Shown: positions 1 to 5,537, counted from the first letter of the stretch. The stretch: 5,537 bases of DNA from Victivallales bacterium (GCA_018648945.1 JABGQJ010000533.1:1-5537), one strand, 5' to 3'. The notes: a model not told the origin generated them from the letters alone. Numbers and translations: made by a program.

Positions 1-14
1 TGCAGCCTTCCAGC

Positions 15-2123
15 TCAGGGGGTGACTTCCAGAACCACGTCGTAGACGGGGGCGCCCTCGCTGCCCGTGCGATAGCGCACGCCGCGCCACAGGGCCTCGC
101 CGACCGTCCCGCTCATCGATGCCCCGAAGAGAAATGTGTTGCGTCCCCCACTCGCGGGACGGGTAAGGGCGCCGGGCGCGGAGATGAGTTCCTTTCCGTC
201 AACGGACACGCGGAGATCCTGGCCGTCGATTTCCGCCCGAACCGTGTGGAAAGTGCCAGTCAGATCGATCCGGCGTTCGGCTTTCGCGAATTCCGCCTGG
301 ATGCGATCGGGATAAAGCCAGATGCGCTCCTCGGTGCGGCCGTTGGCGATGATGAGCCCGTTGCGTCCCGAGAGCACCTGCACGTCCACCTCGACGACGC
401 ATGGCTTAGCCGGATCGGCGGCCCAGCCGTGGGAGCAGTACAGGTAGCTGCCGCGTTCCTCGCTACGGTCGGCAATGAGGAGCGCGTCACCCCGCAATTC
501 CCTGACCGTGCCCTGCCGGCCCGGGTCGAAGCGGAATAGCTCGTCTCGCCGCCCCGGGCCACCAAACACTGCGGCAGGTGCGCGGAGCGTCCATTCACCA
601 TCGTCACTTCCCTGCTCAGTCGATGGCAAGGTGCGCAGTTGGCAGTTGTTGGTACCGGCTCGCAGCAGGTTCCCCGGCACGGCAAACCGTTGCCAGTAAT
701 CGCCGGCAGCGGCGGCCTGCAGACGGACCCCGTTCAGCGATGCCTCGCAGCCACTGCCAACGGCCAGCACGTGAAGCCACGCCGTTGTCTGCGGGGCCTC
801 TTCGCCCAGCTCAATATCGAAGCTCAACGGTGCGTCGAGTGCGAATCGCCGCGGTGCGCCGGGGTGAGGCTGCGTTCTCTGATCGAATCGACTCCAATCC
901 AACAGACCGGAGCCGGCATTCAGATAGCCAGTCCTCCCGGTGACGTTGGCAAAGTACAGCTTGGGCATCGTTTTCAGCAGCTTCGCGTCGCCGGTTTCGC
1001 GCCACATGGCATGCGTGGGATTGAACCAGTTGAAGTAGTAGACGGCGCTGGCTCCGGCCTGCCAGGCAGCTGCTGCCCTACCGCGCGTCGCCCGGATCCC
1101 ATTGCGGTTGAGGTCGCCGCCACCCCGGCACCTCGGTGCGGGATCCAGATCACACCAGACCGGCACGCCATGCCGCCGGCCGAGGGCAATGCTGTCCGAC
1201 CACGGACTGAGCCGGAAATCCCCCCCAGCGACCATGATGTCGACCAAGCCTGCCGCGAGCCACTGCTCCACATCGAGCCCGATGGTTCGGCAGTAGGCCA
1301 CTGAGTCGGGTACCCGGACCGTCAGGAGCAGCGGACGCTGACGGTCGATGCTGACGGCATCCATCATGCGCCGTGTCCGCCGGACGAGTTCCGTCATCGC
1401 TTGCCGGTCGGCATCGGTCGCCACCCCGCCTTGCGCCACGCTGCGGAAATACACGAGATGCCGGTAGAAGTCCATCTCAATGCCGTCCACATCGTAGTCG
1501 GTACAGATCTCCTCGAAAACCCGGAAGACGGTGTCCCTGACGAGTTCGGCCCCGTAATCGACCGCGTTCCATGCCCCAATCTTGGGCCGCCGGCCCCGGG
1601 TCCCAAGCAGGCACTCGGGGTGCTCACGTTTGAAGTTCGAGAAGTAGAAGTGGGGCCGGTCGGGATGGTGGCCGGAATCGTGCGTATCGTTCATGCGCAT
1701 CGACCAGAGGATCTCGATGTCGTTCTTCCGGCAGAAGCCGACCATCGCCCGCAGCGGATCAGTTCCCTGCTCAATCAGGTCCGCCACGATATTGCGACGA
1801 CTGTTGATGAGCCTCTGGGTGAGGACCTGGCCCACTTTGGTATTGTGGGTGAACATCCCGAAGGGCCGCGATGTGCAGTAGACGATCGTGCTGACCTGGG
1901 ATCCCTCAAGCGCATTGGATCTGTTGGCCAGAAAGCCCTCGATGCTGGCGTCCTTGGCGAGGATGTGGTCGTCACCGTCATTGTTGAACACGAGGCGACG
2001 CGGCCGCCAGGTCGCCCGCTGCCGGGCCCGGACCAGAGTCTTCTCATTGATGCGTTGCAGATTGGCGCAGCCCGCCAGGAGCACCCCAGCGGTCAGGAGC
2101 AGCGTGGCTCGGGTCATGTGCAT
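15..2123 (-). CDS. Surface lipoprotein with glycoside-hydrolase-like TIM barrel and C-terminal beta-sandwich domains
   Basis: A complete 702-residue protein ending in TGA. Seen: a lipoprotein signal peptide (Arg5, hydrophobic residues 6-17) and a lipobox L16-A17-G18-C19. Ala20 follows the modified Cys, so no Asp+2 inner-membrane retention signal is present and outer-membrane placement is inferred. Residues about 42-390 alternate beta and alpha segments like a TIM barrel. Key motifs are WSMRMNDTHD (140-149) and YDVDGIEMDFYRH (210-222), whose clustered Asp213, Glu216 and Asp218 look like an active site. Residues about 425-515 resemble a galactose-binding-like beta sandwich. Residues about 540-690 resemble a LamG/concanavalin-like fold (VEVDVQV, HTVRAEIDG, LRVSVDGKEL). 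Known: similar barrels are annotated as GH10-like or GHL proteins, many without a proven activity. Inferred: surface binding or hydrolysis of a polysaccharide; the substrate is unknown. Start: ATG at 2123 or ATG at 2117 (residue 3) both fit the ribosome-binding site. The gene is complete, with 504 bp separating it from the TPR gene upstream on the same strand. Confidence 0.9.
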   Translation of the reverse strand: MHMTRATLLLTAGVLLAGCANLQRINEKTLVRARQRATWRPRRLVFNNDGDDHILAKDASIEGFLANRSNALEGSQVSTIVYCTSRPFGMFTHNTKVGQVLTQRLINSRRNIVADLIEQGTDPLRAMVGFCRKNDIEILWSMRMNDTHDSGHHPDRPHFYFSNFKREHPECLLGTRGRRPKIGAWNAVDYGAELVRDTVFRVFEEICTDYDVDGIEMDFYRHLVYFRSVAQGGVATDADRQAMTELVRRTRRMMDAVSIDRQRPLLLTVRVPDSVAYCRTIGLDVEQWLAAGLVDIMVAGGDFRLSPWSDSIALGRRHGVPVWCDLDPAPRCRGGGDLNRNGIRATRGRAAAAWQAGASAVYYFNWFNPTHAMWRETGDAKLLKTMPKLYFANVTGRTGYLNAGSGLLDWSRFDQRTQPHPGAPRRFALDAPLSFDIELGEEAPQTTAWLHVLAVGSGCEASLNGVRLQAAAAGDYWQRFAVPGNLLRAGTNNCQLRTLPSTEQGSDDGEWTLRAPAAVFGGPGRRDELFRFDPGRQGTVRELRGDALLIADRSEERGSYLYCSHGWAADPAKPCVVEVDVQVLSGRNGLIIANGRTEERIWLYPDRIQAEFAKAERRIDLTGTFHTVRAEIDGQDLRVSVDGKELISAPGALTRPASGGRNTFLFGASMSGTVGEALWRGVRYRTGSEGAPVYDVVLEVTP

Positions 2124-2125
2124 AT

Positions 2126-2135
2126 CCTCTTCCTT
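2126..2135 (-). promoter_or_regulatory. Purine-rich ribosome binding site of the lipoprotein gene
   Basis: Read on the minus strand this is AAGGAAGAGG. The AAGGA part lies 7 nt before the ATG at 2123, and the AGAGG part lies 8 nt before the ATG at 2117. Both starts are therefore well served, and the choice changes only two residues of the signal peptide. Confidence 0.7.
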
Positions 2136-2229
2136 AGACGTTCTGGCCGGCCTTTCTTCCCAAGCTGGCCCCTATGCCGCTGTAGTCGAATGTGGCCTGC
2201 CCTTCGGCCTGTTGTCCCTCCTCCTCGGT

Positions 2230-2255
2230 GGGCGCAAGAGCGCCCTGGCATGCCA
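2230..2255. promoter_or_regulatory. Short GC hairpin abutting a 10-bp palindrome, possible regulatory site
   Basis: Positions 2230-2235 (GGGCGC) pair perfectly with 2240-2245 (GCGCCC) across a four-base AAGA loop. Immediately next, 2246-2255 is the perfect palindrome TGGCATGCCA. The pair lies about 107-132 bp upstream of the lipoprotein start and about 100-127 bp upstream of the candidate gene at 2357, so an operator or leader structure is possible. Short GC-rich dyads occur by chance in DNA this rich in GC, and no regulator is identified. Confidence 0.25.
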
Positions 2256-2356
2256 AATGAAAGCGGCAGATCCTCGGGGGAGCGGGAAGACGAGAACGGC
2301 CGCGGTGCCCTGGGTGCAGTTACCAGGCCACTCCCAGGCAGACGGAGCCGCTTCCG

Positions 2357-2755
2357 ATGGACTACACCATAGACGCGATCCTCGGCTTTGTCCGCTGGCT
2401 CTGCCGAAAACTCGACCGTGACCCGCTGGTTCTGGCTGTGTCGATCCTGCTGGAGGCGATAGACGACCGGCGGGAAGACATCCGCCCGCGCGACGACTCG
2501 GGCTCGTCTGTTGGGGGGAAGGGCCGAAGGGACCGAGGGGACGGGCCGGAGTGGTCGCTGTCCTTTCGGTCCCTCTGGTCCCTTGCGTCCCTTGGGAGCT
2601 GGGGCAGGAGGCGATGCTGTCGCGGCCTCAGGGCTTCTTGTCGCCGAGGGTCGCGAGCAGCTTCTCCGCCGCTTCCCGCTCGGCGAACTGGCGGGTGCTG
2701 GCCAGCGCAGTGCGCAGCTCCCCGACGGCTTCCTCGGTCTTCTGCTGGCGCTTGA
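2357..2755 (+). CDS. Candidate small protein of unknown function, C-terminal part probably not native
   Basis: A 132-codon plus-strand frame that I do not recognise. In favour: GGAG at 2344-2347 sits 9 nt before the ATG, the same spacing as at the fucosidase start. Residues 1-47 also look protein-like, with alternating charged and hydrophobic segments (DAILGFVRWLCRKL at 6-19, PLVLAVSILLEAI at 23-35, then the charged run DDRREDIRPRDD). Over the first 52 codons the third position is rich in G or C and the second position is poor, as expected of a coding frame in high-GC DNA. Against: from about residue 53 the frame reads through the 9-bp repeat array, giving a Ser-Leu-x pattern (SLSFRSLWSLASLGS). 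From about residue 91 it runs antisense over the 3' end of the TPR gene, which is better supported. A short native protein of about 50 residues whose stop was displaced by the repeat is one reading; a chance frame is the other. Confidence 0.33.
   Translation: MDYTIDAILGFVRWLCRKLDRDPLVLAVSILLEAIDDRREDIRPRDDSGSSVGGKGRRDRGDGPEWSLSFRSLWSLASLGSWGRRRCCRGLRASCRRGSRAASPPLPARRTGGCWPAQCAAPRRLPRSSAGA
2525..2595. repeat. Inverted array of 9-bp tandem units (GTCCCTTNG)
   Basis: The right arm has four head-to-tail 9-mers: GTCCTTTCG (2560-2568), GTCCCTCTG (2569-2577), GTCCCTTGC (2578-2586) and GTCCCTTGG (2587-2595). The left arm has the same unit inverted: CGAAGGGAC (2525-2533) and CGAGGGGAC (2534-2542), with a degenerate copy at 2516-2524. 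Seventeen bases separate the arms. Pairing 2525-2542 with 2560-2577 gives 14 of 18 Watson-Crick pairs. In plus-strand RNA three more G-U pairs make 17 of 18. The array lies 33 bp beyond the TPR stop codon, so a role in mRNA 3' ends is possible. There is no T-tract, so it is not a classical intrinsic terminator. It could also be a dispersed REP-like element. Confidence 0.7.
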
Positions 2756-4598
2756 GGAGGACGGCGTGATGGTACAGGTAGCGCGGTGCGCTCGGCATCG
2801 CCCCCAGGGCAAAGCGGACGTGAGGCAGGGCCTCGTCGAGCTTGTCGTTCAGGATCAGGCACCAAGCCAGGGTGTCGGCGGCAAGGTGGCTGCGTGGCAT
2901 CCGTTCCCTGGCCAGGCGAGCAAAGGGCAGGGCTTCGGCAGCTTGGTCTTCAGCAAGCAGAAGCGTAGTGAGTCGCAGGTGGGACCCCCCCCCCTTGGCC
3001 CCCACTTCGATGGCCTTGCGGGTCGCGACAATCGCCCCCTTGCGGTCGCCGTTCCGGAGCAGCAACGCCGCCTCATGGGTGGGGAACCGCGGAGCATCGG
3101 GGAACCGTTCCGCAGCCGCGCGCAGCGTGTCGATGGCGGCCTGTGCATCCCCCGCTGCCAACTGGAAGATGCTGAGGCAGATGATCGCCTCCTGGTTGTC
3201 CGGTCGCGCCTCCAGGCATCCCTGGATCTCGGCAATGGCCTGTTTCGGGTCCCCGGAACGGTTGTACGCGACCGCGAGGGTCTGCCTTGCGGAGAGGGCG
3301 GCGCGGCGGCTCAAGTTCCCTCCCAATGCCTTCCGGCATTCCTCCTTCGCGAGGCCGAACAGCCCCTTGTTCAGGAAGACACGGGCAAGGATGACATGCC
3401 CCCGTGTGTCTTCCGAGCTACGCGCCAATTGGGTTTCAGCCAGCTTCCGTGCGGCTTCCACCTGGCCGCTCAGGAGAGTCAGCTCGGCAAACCGATAGTG
3501 GATCGACGGCAGGTCGGGGTACTCGGCAGCCAGGCGCCTGAACTCGGCCATGGCTTCTCGCCCCTTGCCACCGCGCAAGAGCAGTTCGGCCCGCTCGACA
3601 GCGGCCATGGCGGCAATGGCTCGGTCCGATCCCAGCGCGGCCGGAGGGAGTTCCCCGCCGGGGTCCAACAGGATCTCCACCAACCGTGTTTCTTCTTCGA
3701 CGAGACTCTCGTCGATTTCGGCGAGAGTCTTCCGAGCGCCCTCATCGTCCCCCAACTGACGCTGGGTGTGTGCCAGGGCGAGACAAGCGCGAGGGGAACC
3801 GGGAACCTCAGCCAGGGCTCGGCGAAGGACTTCGACTGCTGCGGTTGGCTGATCGGCGGCCGTCAACGCGCGGCCCAGCATCACCTGTGCAGCGTGGCTC
3901 TCGGGGGCGCCTTCGACGGCCTTGCGGGCGTGTTTGAGGGCGCTGCCCTTCGGCCCCAGGGTGAGCAGGGCGCTGGCGGCGACGAAATGCGCATCGGCAT
4001 CGTCGGGTAGGTGCGCCAGCACCTTCGTGGTCTCGGCCAACGCCGTGTCGGCCCTGCCGCAGTCCCGGGCCAGATGCGCGAAGGCGCGATGGATCTCCAC
4101 TTGCTCGCCTGTCACCGACGCCAGAGCGCTCTCGCAGGCCCGCCACGCTTGCGTGAAGTCCCCTGCCTGCCGACAGGCGGCGATAAGCCCAAGCCAAGCT
4201 GGCGCTGAGTCGGGGCTGTGAGCAGAGGCCTCCCGGAAGGCCGAGACCGCCTGCGCAGCCCTTTTCTCCGTCAGGAGGATGCCGCCCTCGGCCAGCAAGC
4301 TATCAAGCAGCTCCGCGCGCTCTGCCGCTGCTGCTTCCTCGGCAAGCTCGGGCGAAAGGGGGGCGTCCGGCGATTCTGACGAGGGCTCTCCCTCGGCTTC
4401 TGCAAGGGTTCCCGCCGAGGAGCCAGGCGTCTGGTCGGGCGACGCGGCTTGTGTCCGCCGCTTAACGGCGTTCGCAACCAAGACACTCACGGTGATGGAC
4501 CCAACCACCGCCACTAGAACCGCGAGGAGCCGAACCCAAAGCGGCATGGGCAGCCGGAGGGCGGGGTAGTCGGATCCATTCGGTTCCTGATTGCTCAT
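2628..4598 (-). CDS. Membrane-anchored tetratricopeptide-repeat protein
   Basis: A complete 656-residue protein ending in TGA. Seen: a short N-terminus, one hydrophobic helix (about 19-45), then K46-R47-R48. An acidic Pro/Ser/Glu-rich linker (about 49-97) follows, then TPR units. The units keep an exact 34-residue step from 98 to 301 (six), 330 to 397 (two), 398-431 (one, followed by two extra residues) and 434 to 637 (six). Typical TPR residues recur, for example G8, A20, F24, A27 and P32 in the first unit. A 28-residue break (302-329, containing LLDPGGELPPAALG) divides the superhelix. Known: TPR arrays are protein-binding scaffolds and carry no catalytic activity by themselves. Inferred: a membrane-tethered adaptor; the partner cannot be named. 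Topology is uncertain, because the basic cluster after the helix favours a cytoplasmic TPR domain while many such proteins are periplasmic. Start: ATG at 4598 is preferred over an upstream in-frame TTG at 4682 because AGAGGGA lies 9 nt before it and the TTG would precede the likely transcription start. Confidence 0.92.
   Translation of the reverse strand: MSNQEPNGSDYPALRLPMPLWVRLLAVLVAVVGSITVSVLVANAVKRRTQAASPDQTPGSSAGTLAEAEGEPSSESPDAPLSPELAEEAAAAERAELLDSLLAEGGILLTEKRAAQAVSAFREASAHSPDSAPAWLGLIAACRQAGDFTQAWRACESALASVTGEQVEIHRAFAHLARDCGRADTALAETTKVLAHLPDDADAHFVAASALLTLGPKGSALKHARKAVEGAPESHAAQVMLGRALTAADQPTAAVEVLRRALAEVPGSPRACLALAHTQRQLGDDEGARKTLAEIDESLVEEETRLVEILLDPGGELPPAALGSDRAIAAMAAVERAELLLRGGKGREAMAEFRRLAAEYPDLPSIHYRFAELTLLSGQVEAARKLAETQLARSSEDTRGHVILARVFLNKGLFGLAKEECRKALGGNLSRRAALSARQTLAVAYNRSGDPKQAIAEIQGCLEARPDNQEAIICLSIFQLAAGDAQAAIDTLRAAAERFPDAPRFPTHEAALLLRNGDRKGAIVATRKAIEVGAKGGGSHLRLTTLLLAEDQAAEALPFARLARERMPRSHLAADTLAWCLILNDKLDEALPHVRFALGAMPSAPRYLYHHAVLLKRQQKTEEAVGELRTALASTRQFAEREAAEKLLATLGDKKP
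2985..2994 (-). repeat. Homopolymer of ten G (coding strand) inside the TPR gene
   Basis: Ten consecutive C on the plus strand, read as G in the gene, encode the end of Lys535 and all of Gly536-Gly538. The 34-residue TPR step is exact on both sides, so ten is the in-frame length. A gain or loss of one base would truncate or change the last 120 or so residues, removing three to four TPR units. This makes it a site prone to slippage or to sequencing error. Confidence 0.85.
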
Positions 4599-4607
4599 GC
4601 AACTTCG

Positions 4608-4614
4608 TCCCTCT
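4608..4614 (-). promoter_or_regulatory. Ribosome binding site that fixes the TPR gene start
   Basis: On the minus strand this reads AGAGGGA, separated from the ATG at 4598 by 9 nt. It selects this ATG (protein begins MSNQEPNG) over the in-frame TTG 84 bp further upstream, which would add 28 residues ahead of the membrane helix. Confidence 0.7.
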
Positions 4615-4656
4615 GCAAGTCCCAACCGATCATTGCCTGTGGGCGAACTGTCCCAC

Positions 4657-4668
4657 TGTTGGCCAACA
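4657..4668. promoter_or_regulatory. 12-bp perfect palindrome, operator candidate
   Basis: TGTTGGCCAACA is a perfect palindrome; past one mismatch on each side, two further pairs (4655/4670 and 4654/4671) also match. It shares its last base with the -10 box of the TPR promoter and covers the expected transcription start, a classical position for a repressor that blocks RNA polymerase. It lies about 245 bp from the fucosidase start. No regulator gene is in the window. Confidence 0.4.
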
Positions 4669-4695
4669 ATGTAGGGGCGCAACAGCGACCGTCAA
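4668..4695 (-). promoter_or_regulatory. Sigma70-like promoter for the TPR gene
   Basis: On the minus strand TTGACG (4695-4690) matches the -35 consensus at five of six positions. TACATT (4673-4668) matches the -10 consensus at four of six. The spacer is 16 bp. The predicted transcription start is near 4661, giving an untranslated leader of about 60 nt that includes the ribosome-binding site. This is a consensus match by eye, and the promoter preferences of the host are unknown. Confidence 0.45.
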
Positions 4696-4722
4696 CTACC
4701 CCCGGCCCTGCAACCATTCTGG

Positions 4723-4749
4723 ATTCTCGCGGGACGGTTTGGCGAGAAT
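4723..4749. repeat. 8-bp perfect inverted repeat with 11-bp spacer
   Basis: ATTCTCGC (4723-4730) is the exact reverse complement of GCGAGAAT (4742-4749). The half-sites are separated by 11 bp, so the centres lie about two helical turns (19 bp) apart on one face of the DNA, which would suit a dimeric regulator. The site lies about 165-190 bp upstream of the fucosidase start. A protein-binding site or a leader hairpin is possible. Confidence 0.35.
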
Positions 4750-4757
4750 TCGGCAAG

Positions 4758-4799
4758 CGGCACCCATGTGCACATCCCTTCGTGGCCCTGCGGGTGCCG
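4758..4799. repeat. Nested dyads: 8-bp inverted repeat enclosing a 10-bp palindrome
   Basis: CGGCACCC (4758-4765) is the exact reverse complement of GGGTGCCG (4792-4799), with 26 bp between. Directly inside the left arm lies the perfect palindrome ATGTGCACAT (4766-4775). Both fall in the upstream region of the fucosidase gene. Either could form a leader stem or bind a regulator; neither is tied to a known motif. Confidence 0.3.
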
Positions 4800-4899
4800 A
4801 GGGATGCTGGCAAGTTGGCAGGAGAACCCGTTGCAGATGGGGGGATGGTGGCTAGGTTGGTGCTCTGCCCTCGCAGTGTTCCTGCGCTGATGATATCGT

Positions 4900-4903
4900 G
4901 GAG
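4900..4903 (+). promoter_or_regulatory. Ribosome binding site that decides the fucosidase start
   Basis: GGAG lies 9 nt before the ATG at 4913. An in-frame GTG at 4898 would add only five residues and has no such site before it, so the ATG is the better start. An in-frame stop at 4853-4855 limits any longer N-terminus. Confidence 0.65.
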
Positions 4904-4912
4904 ACCCGTTCT

Positions 4913-5537
4913 ATGGATCAAGATGCGAAGATGGCGTGGTGGCGCGAGTCGCGCTTCGGGATGTTCATCCACTGGGGGCTCTATGCCGAGCCAGCCGGCT
5001 ACTGGCAGGGCCAGAAGGTCGGCGGCACCGGCGAGTGGATCATGAAGCATGCCAAGATCCCCGTCGCGGAATACGAGGGGCTGGCCGCACAGTTCAACCC
5101 CGTTGAGTTCGATGCGGACGAGTGGGTGGCGCTCGCCCGCGAGACCGGGATGAAGTCGCTGACGATCACGGCCAAACACCACGATGGCTTTGCCATGTAC
5201 GGCTCCAAATGCTCGTCCTACAACATCGTGGACGCGACTCCCTTTGGGCGCGACCCGATGCTGGAACTGGCGCTGGCTTGCGAGCGCCAGGGAATCCGCT
5301 TCGGCCTGTACTACTCGCACTTCCTGGACTGGCACCACCCGCACGCGTTCGGCAACGACTGGGACTATGATGAGAAGAAAAAGGACTTCTCGATCTACTT
5401 CGAGGAGAAGTGTCTGCCACAAGTGAGGGAACTGCTGGAGAACTACGGGGACATTGCCCAGTTGTGGTTCGATGGCGGGACCAACATGGAGCAGCAGTAT
5501 GTGGCGAGTCTGGTGGCCATGGTGCGGCAGACCCAAC
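4913..5537 (+). CDS. Alpha-L-fucosidase, glycoside hydrolase family 29 (N-terminal part, cut by window edge)
   Basis: The first 208 codons of a GH29 enzyme, which removes terminal alpha-L-fucose from glycans by a retaining mechanism. Seen: RFGMFIHWGLYAEPAGYW (14-31), ITAKHHDGFAMY (85-96), FGLYYSHFLDWHH (130-142) and LWFDGG (184-189). Known for the family: His in FIHWG and the HH of KHHDGF line the fucose pocket, and the Asp of LWFDG is the nucleophile. Here these are His20, His89-His90 and Asp187. The acid/base region and the C-terminal beta domain are beyond the window; family members are usually 430 residues or more, so roughly half is present. There is no signal peptide: the catalytic barrel begins within 15 residues of the Met. 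The inferred location is the cytoplasm, acting on imported fucosylated saccharides. The gene diverges from the TPR gene. Some GH29 relatives in these phyla are annotated by homology only, so the exact linkage is open. Confidence 0.93.
   Translation, partial: MDQDAKMAWWRESRFGMFIHWGLYAEPAGYWQGQKVGGTGEWIMKHAKIPVAEYEGLAAQFNPVEFDADEWVALARETGMKSLTITAKHHDGFAMYGSKCSSYNIVDATPFGRDPMLELALACERQGIRFGLYYSHFLDWHHPHAFGNDWDYDEKKKDFSIYFEEKCLPQVRELLENYGDIAQLWFDGGTNMEQQYVASLVAMVRQTQ

Larger units (their letters stand above)
2124..2627. other. 504-bp gap between the two minus-strand genes
   Basis: This stretch separates the TPR stop codon from the lipoprotein start. It holds, from low to high coordinates, the lipoprotein ribosome-binding site, a GC hairpin plus palindrome (2230-2255), a candidate small plus-strand reading frame (from 2357) and a 9-bp inverted tandem array (2525-2595). 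I looked for a sigma70-like promoter for the lipoprotein on the minus strand and found none convincing. No tRNA-like or IS-like structure is visible. The gap is longer than usual for two genes of one operon, so the lipoprotein probably has its own promoter here. Confidence 0.6.
4599..4912. other. 314-bp divergent intergenic region between the TPR and fucosidase genes
   Basis: The two genes start at its opposite ends and are transcribed away from each other, so both promoters should lie here. The TPR side has a plausible -35/-10 pair with a palindrome over the start site. The fucosidase side has several dyads (4723-4749, 4758-4799, 4766-4775) but no convincing sigma70-like promoter. No structural RNA gene was seen. 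Confidence 0.75.

Noticed and set aside
1401..2372. A 323-codon plus-strand open frame antisense to the lipoprotein gene
   Set aside because: It overlaps the signal peptide and barrel of a well supported protein and shows no recognisable fold.
2525..2595. CRISPR array
   Set aside because: The units are 9 bp and directly abutting, with no spacers, and are inverted between arms, so this is a tandem or hairpin repeat.
2511..4010. A 499-codon plus-strand open frame antisense to the TPR gene
   Set aside because: The minus-strand frame has a membrane helix and 15 in-register TPR units, while the plus frame shows no domain and is the usual by-product of high-GC codon bias.
4599..4682. Longer TPR protein starting at TTG 4682
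   Set aside because: The start at 4598 has a good ribosome-binding site, and the TTG lies upstream of the predicted transcription start, among the promoter elements.
4831..4858. TTGCAG-16-TAGGTT as a fucosidase promoter
   Set aside because: Only three of six bases match at each box, no better than expected by chance.
4804..4890. A 28-codon plus-strand frame with four Trp codons just before the fucosidase, like a leader peptide
   Set aside because: GAGGG abuts its ATG with no spacing, and the Trp codons come from a local TGG-rich stretch. Trp attenuation of a fucosidase has no rationale, and no terminator/antiterminator pair was seen.
4595..5536. A 313-codon minus-strand open frame antisense to the fucosidase
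   Set aside because: The plus frame carries the GH29 motifs FIHWG, KHHDGF and LWFDGG, so the opposite frame is a shadow.

Overview
The window is high-GC bacterial DNA holding three clear protein genes, one weak small-gene candidate and two informative non-coding stretches. It suggests a free-living, polysaccharide-degrading bacterium with a Gram-negative type envelope, because it has a lipobox protein predicted to sit on the outer membrane. A glycosidase-like lipoprotein, a large membrane-anchored TPR protein and a GH29 fucosidase together would fit Planctomycetota, Verrucomicrobiota/Lentisphaerota, Armatimonadota or a similar phylum. The sequence alone does not decide between these, and no ribosomal or marker gene is present.

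Layout. From 15 to 2123, minus strand, lies a complete 702-residue lipoprotein with a TIM-barrel, glycoside-hydrolase-like core and two C-terminal beta-sandwich-like regions. From 2124 to 2627 is a 504-bp gap. It contains a small GC hairpin next to a 10-bp palindrome, a possible small plus-strand gene starting at 2357, and a set of 9-bp tandem units arranged as an inverted repeat (2525-2595). From 2628 to 4598, minus strand, is a complete 656-residue protein with one membrane helix, an acidic Pro/Ser/Glu-rich linker and about 15 TPR units. A run of ten G (coding strand) lies inside it. From 4599 to 4912 is a 314-bp divergent intergenic region with a sigma70-like promoter for the TPR gene, a 12-bp perfect palindrome placed over the expected transcription start, and more dyads on the fucosidase side. 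From 4913 to the right edge, plus strand, is the first 208 codons of a GH29 alpha-L-fucosidase with catalytic-site motifs intact.

How the genes may work together. The fucosidase has no signal peptide and probably acts in the cytoplasm on imported fucosylated saccharides. The lipoprotein probably acts on or binds carbohydrate at the cell surface. The TPR protein is a scaffold of unknown partner. The TPR and fucosidase genes diverge from a shared regulatory region, so co-regulation is possible. The TPR and lipoprotein genes point the same way, but the 504-bp gap with its repeat argues against a tight operon. I see no mobile element, CRISPR array, tRNA, rRNA or defence system. The most unusual items are the 9-bp inverted tandem array, the small plus-strand ORF that runs into it, the operator-like palindrome and the G10 tract.
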